This document shows positions 12,930 through 13,101 of a DNA stretch of 13,101 bases, one piece after another. The DNA comes from Promethearchaeota archaeon (GTDB lineage Archaea > Asgardarchaeota > Lokiarchaeia > Sigynarchaeales > SOKP01): assembly GCA_030620005.1 (NCBI GenBank), contig JAUXAJ010000128.1:1-13101 (forward strand). The letters run 5' to 3'. The position numbers and the translations under genes are program-made. The notes under the pieces were generated by a model. That model saw only the letters and a list, made by a program, of their open reading frames with translations. It made no database searches and was not told the DNA's origin. How positions within the stretch are numbered: the first letter of the stretch is position 1; each line of letters begins with the position of its first letter.

Positions 12930-13101
12930 ATAAATGAGAATATTACCAGTTGAAATTCTTCTTAATCTATTCAATGTTGAATGGTCGAATGATTTTTTAC
13001 AATAAAAATCAGATCATACAATTGTGATCTATAAGCTGAAAAATGTGAAGTAAAATACGATGACGCTAAACAAAAAGAACTATTAACAGTAAAAGGATTA
13101 G

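Noticed and set aside
12934..13101. Open frames at the right edge (a 23-codon frame from ATG 12934 and a frame running off the end after 13039)
   Set aside because: Too short, no start in the frame that leaves the window, and no recognisable motif. A gene may begin beyond the edge.
1..13101. CRISPR array, tRNA, rRNA, transposase or terminal inverted repeats of an insertion sequence
   Set aside because: I looked on both strands and saw no regularly spaced repeats, no tRNA arm signature and no transposase motif. The similar 'ttaacagt' at both window ends is too short to imply a circular element.

Overview
This is a very A+T-rich window with an accessory, defence-island character. I read the host as most likely an archaeon, possibly an Asgard-type lineage. 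The reasons are TATA-like boxes at archaeal spacing ahead of several genes (7047-7060 and 9441-9452 are the clearest), few recognisable Shine-Dalgarno sites, oligo-T runs in place of hairpin terminators, several TTG starts, and small AbrB-type and ribbon-helix-helix (RHH) regulators. No rRNA, tRNA or housekeeping marker is present, so the lineage is an inference.

Right half (7.6-12.25 kb, minus strand): a complete four-gene type II CBASS anti-phage operon in canonical order. It encodes a CD-NTase (cyclic-oligonucleotide synthase), a Cap2-like E2-E1 fusion, a Cap3-like JAB/JAMM isopeptidase and a Cap5-like HNH-SAVED nuclease. By family knowledge, Cap2 primes the cyclase by conjugating its C-terminus and Cap3 reverses this. 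The cyclase makes a nucleotide signal during infection; SAVED binds it and HNH degrades DNA. Three details depart from the textbook form: a lipoprotein-like N-terminus on the JAB protein, no cysteine in the E1 segment between the two zinc CxxC pairs, and a cyclase tail ending in phenylalanine. A TATA box between cap2 and cap3 suggests the second half of the operon can be transcribed separately.

Middle (3.7-7.4 kb): a four-helix membrane protein gene preceded by a relatively G+C-rich segment that folds on paper into a branched three-stem structure (about 3908-4015). This is the best candidate for an undescribed RNA or DNA element here. It is followed by an unrecognised 169-residue protein, a convergent oligo-A/oligo-T terminator region, a 479-residue protein with a C-terminal HEPN-type Rx4H motif, and a small 79-residue ORF.

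Left part (0-3.7 kb): a double AbrB-like protein at the left edge, about 560 bp of A+T-rich non-coding DNA, a 235-residue HEPN-like protein, and a cluster of three RHH-like genes. Two of these are clear paralogues with an internal duplication and one is a tandem RHH protein. They surround palindromes and phased repeats that look like operators.

The right edge holds a second, short AbrB-like gene with a TTG start. Overall this is a defence and regulator island: CBASS, two HEPN proteins and a local set of autoregulated DNA-binding proteins.
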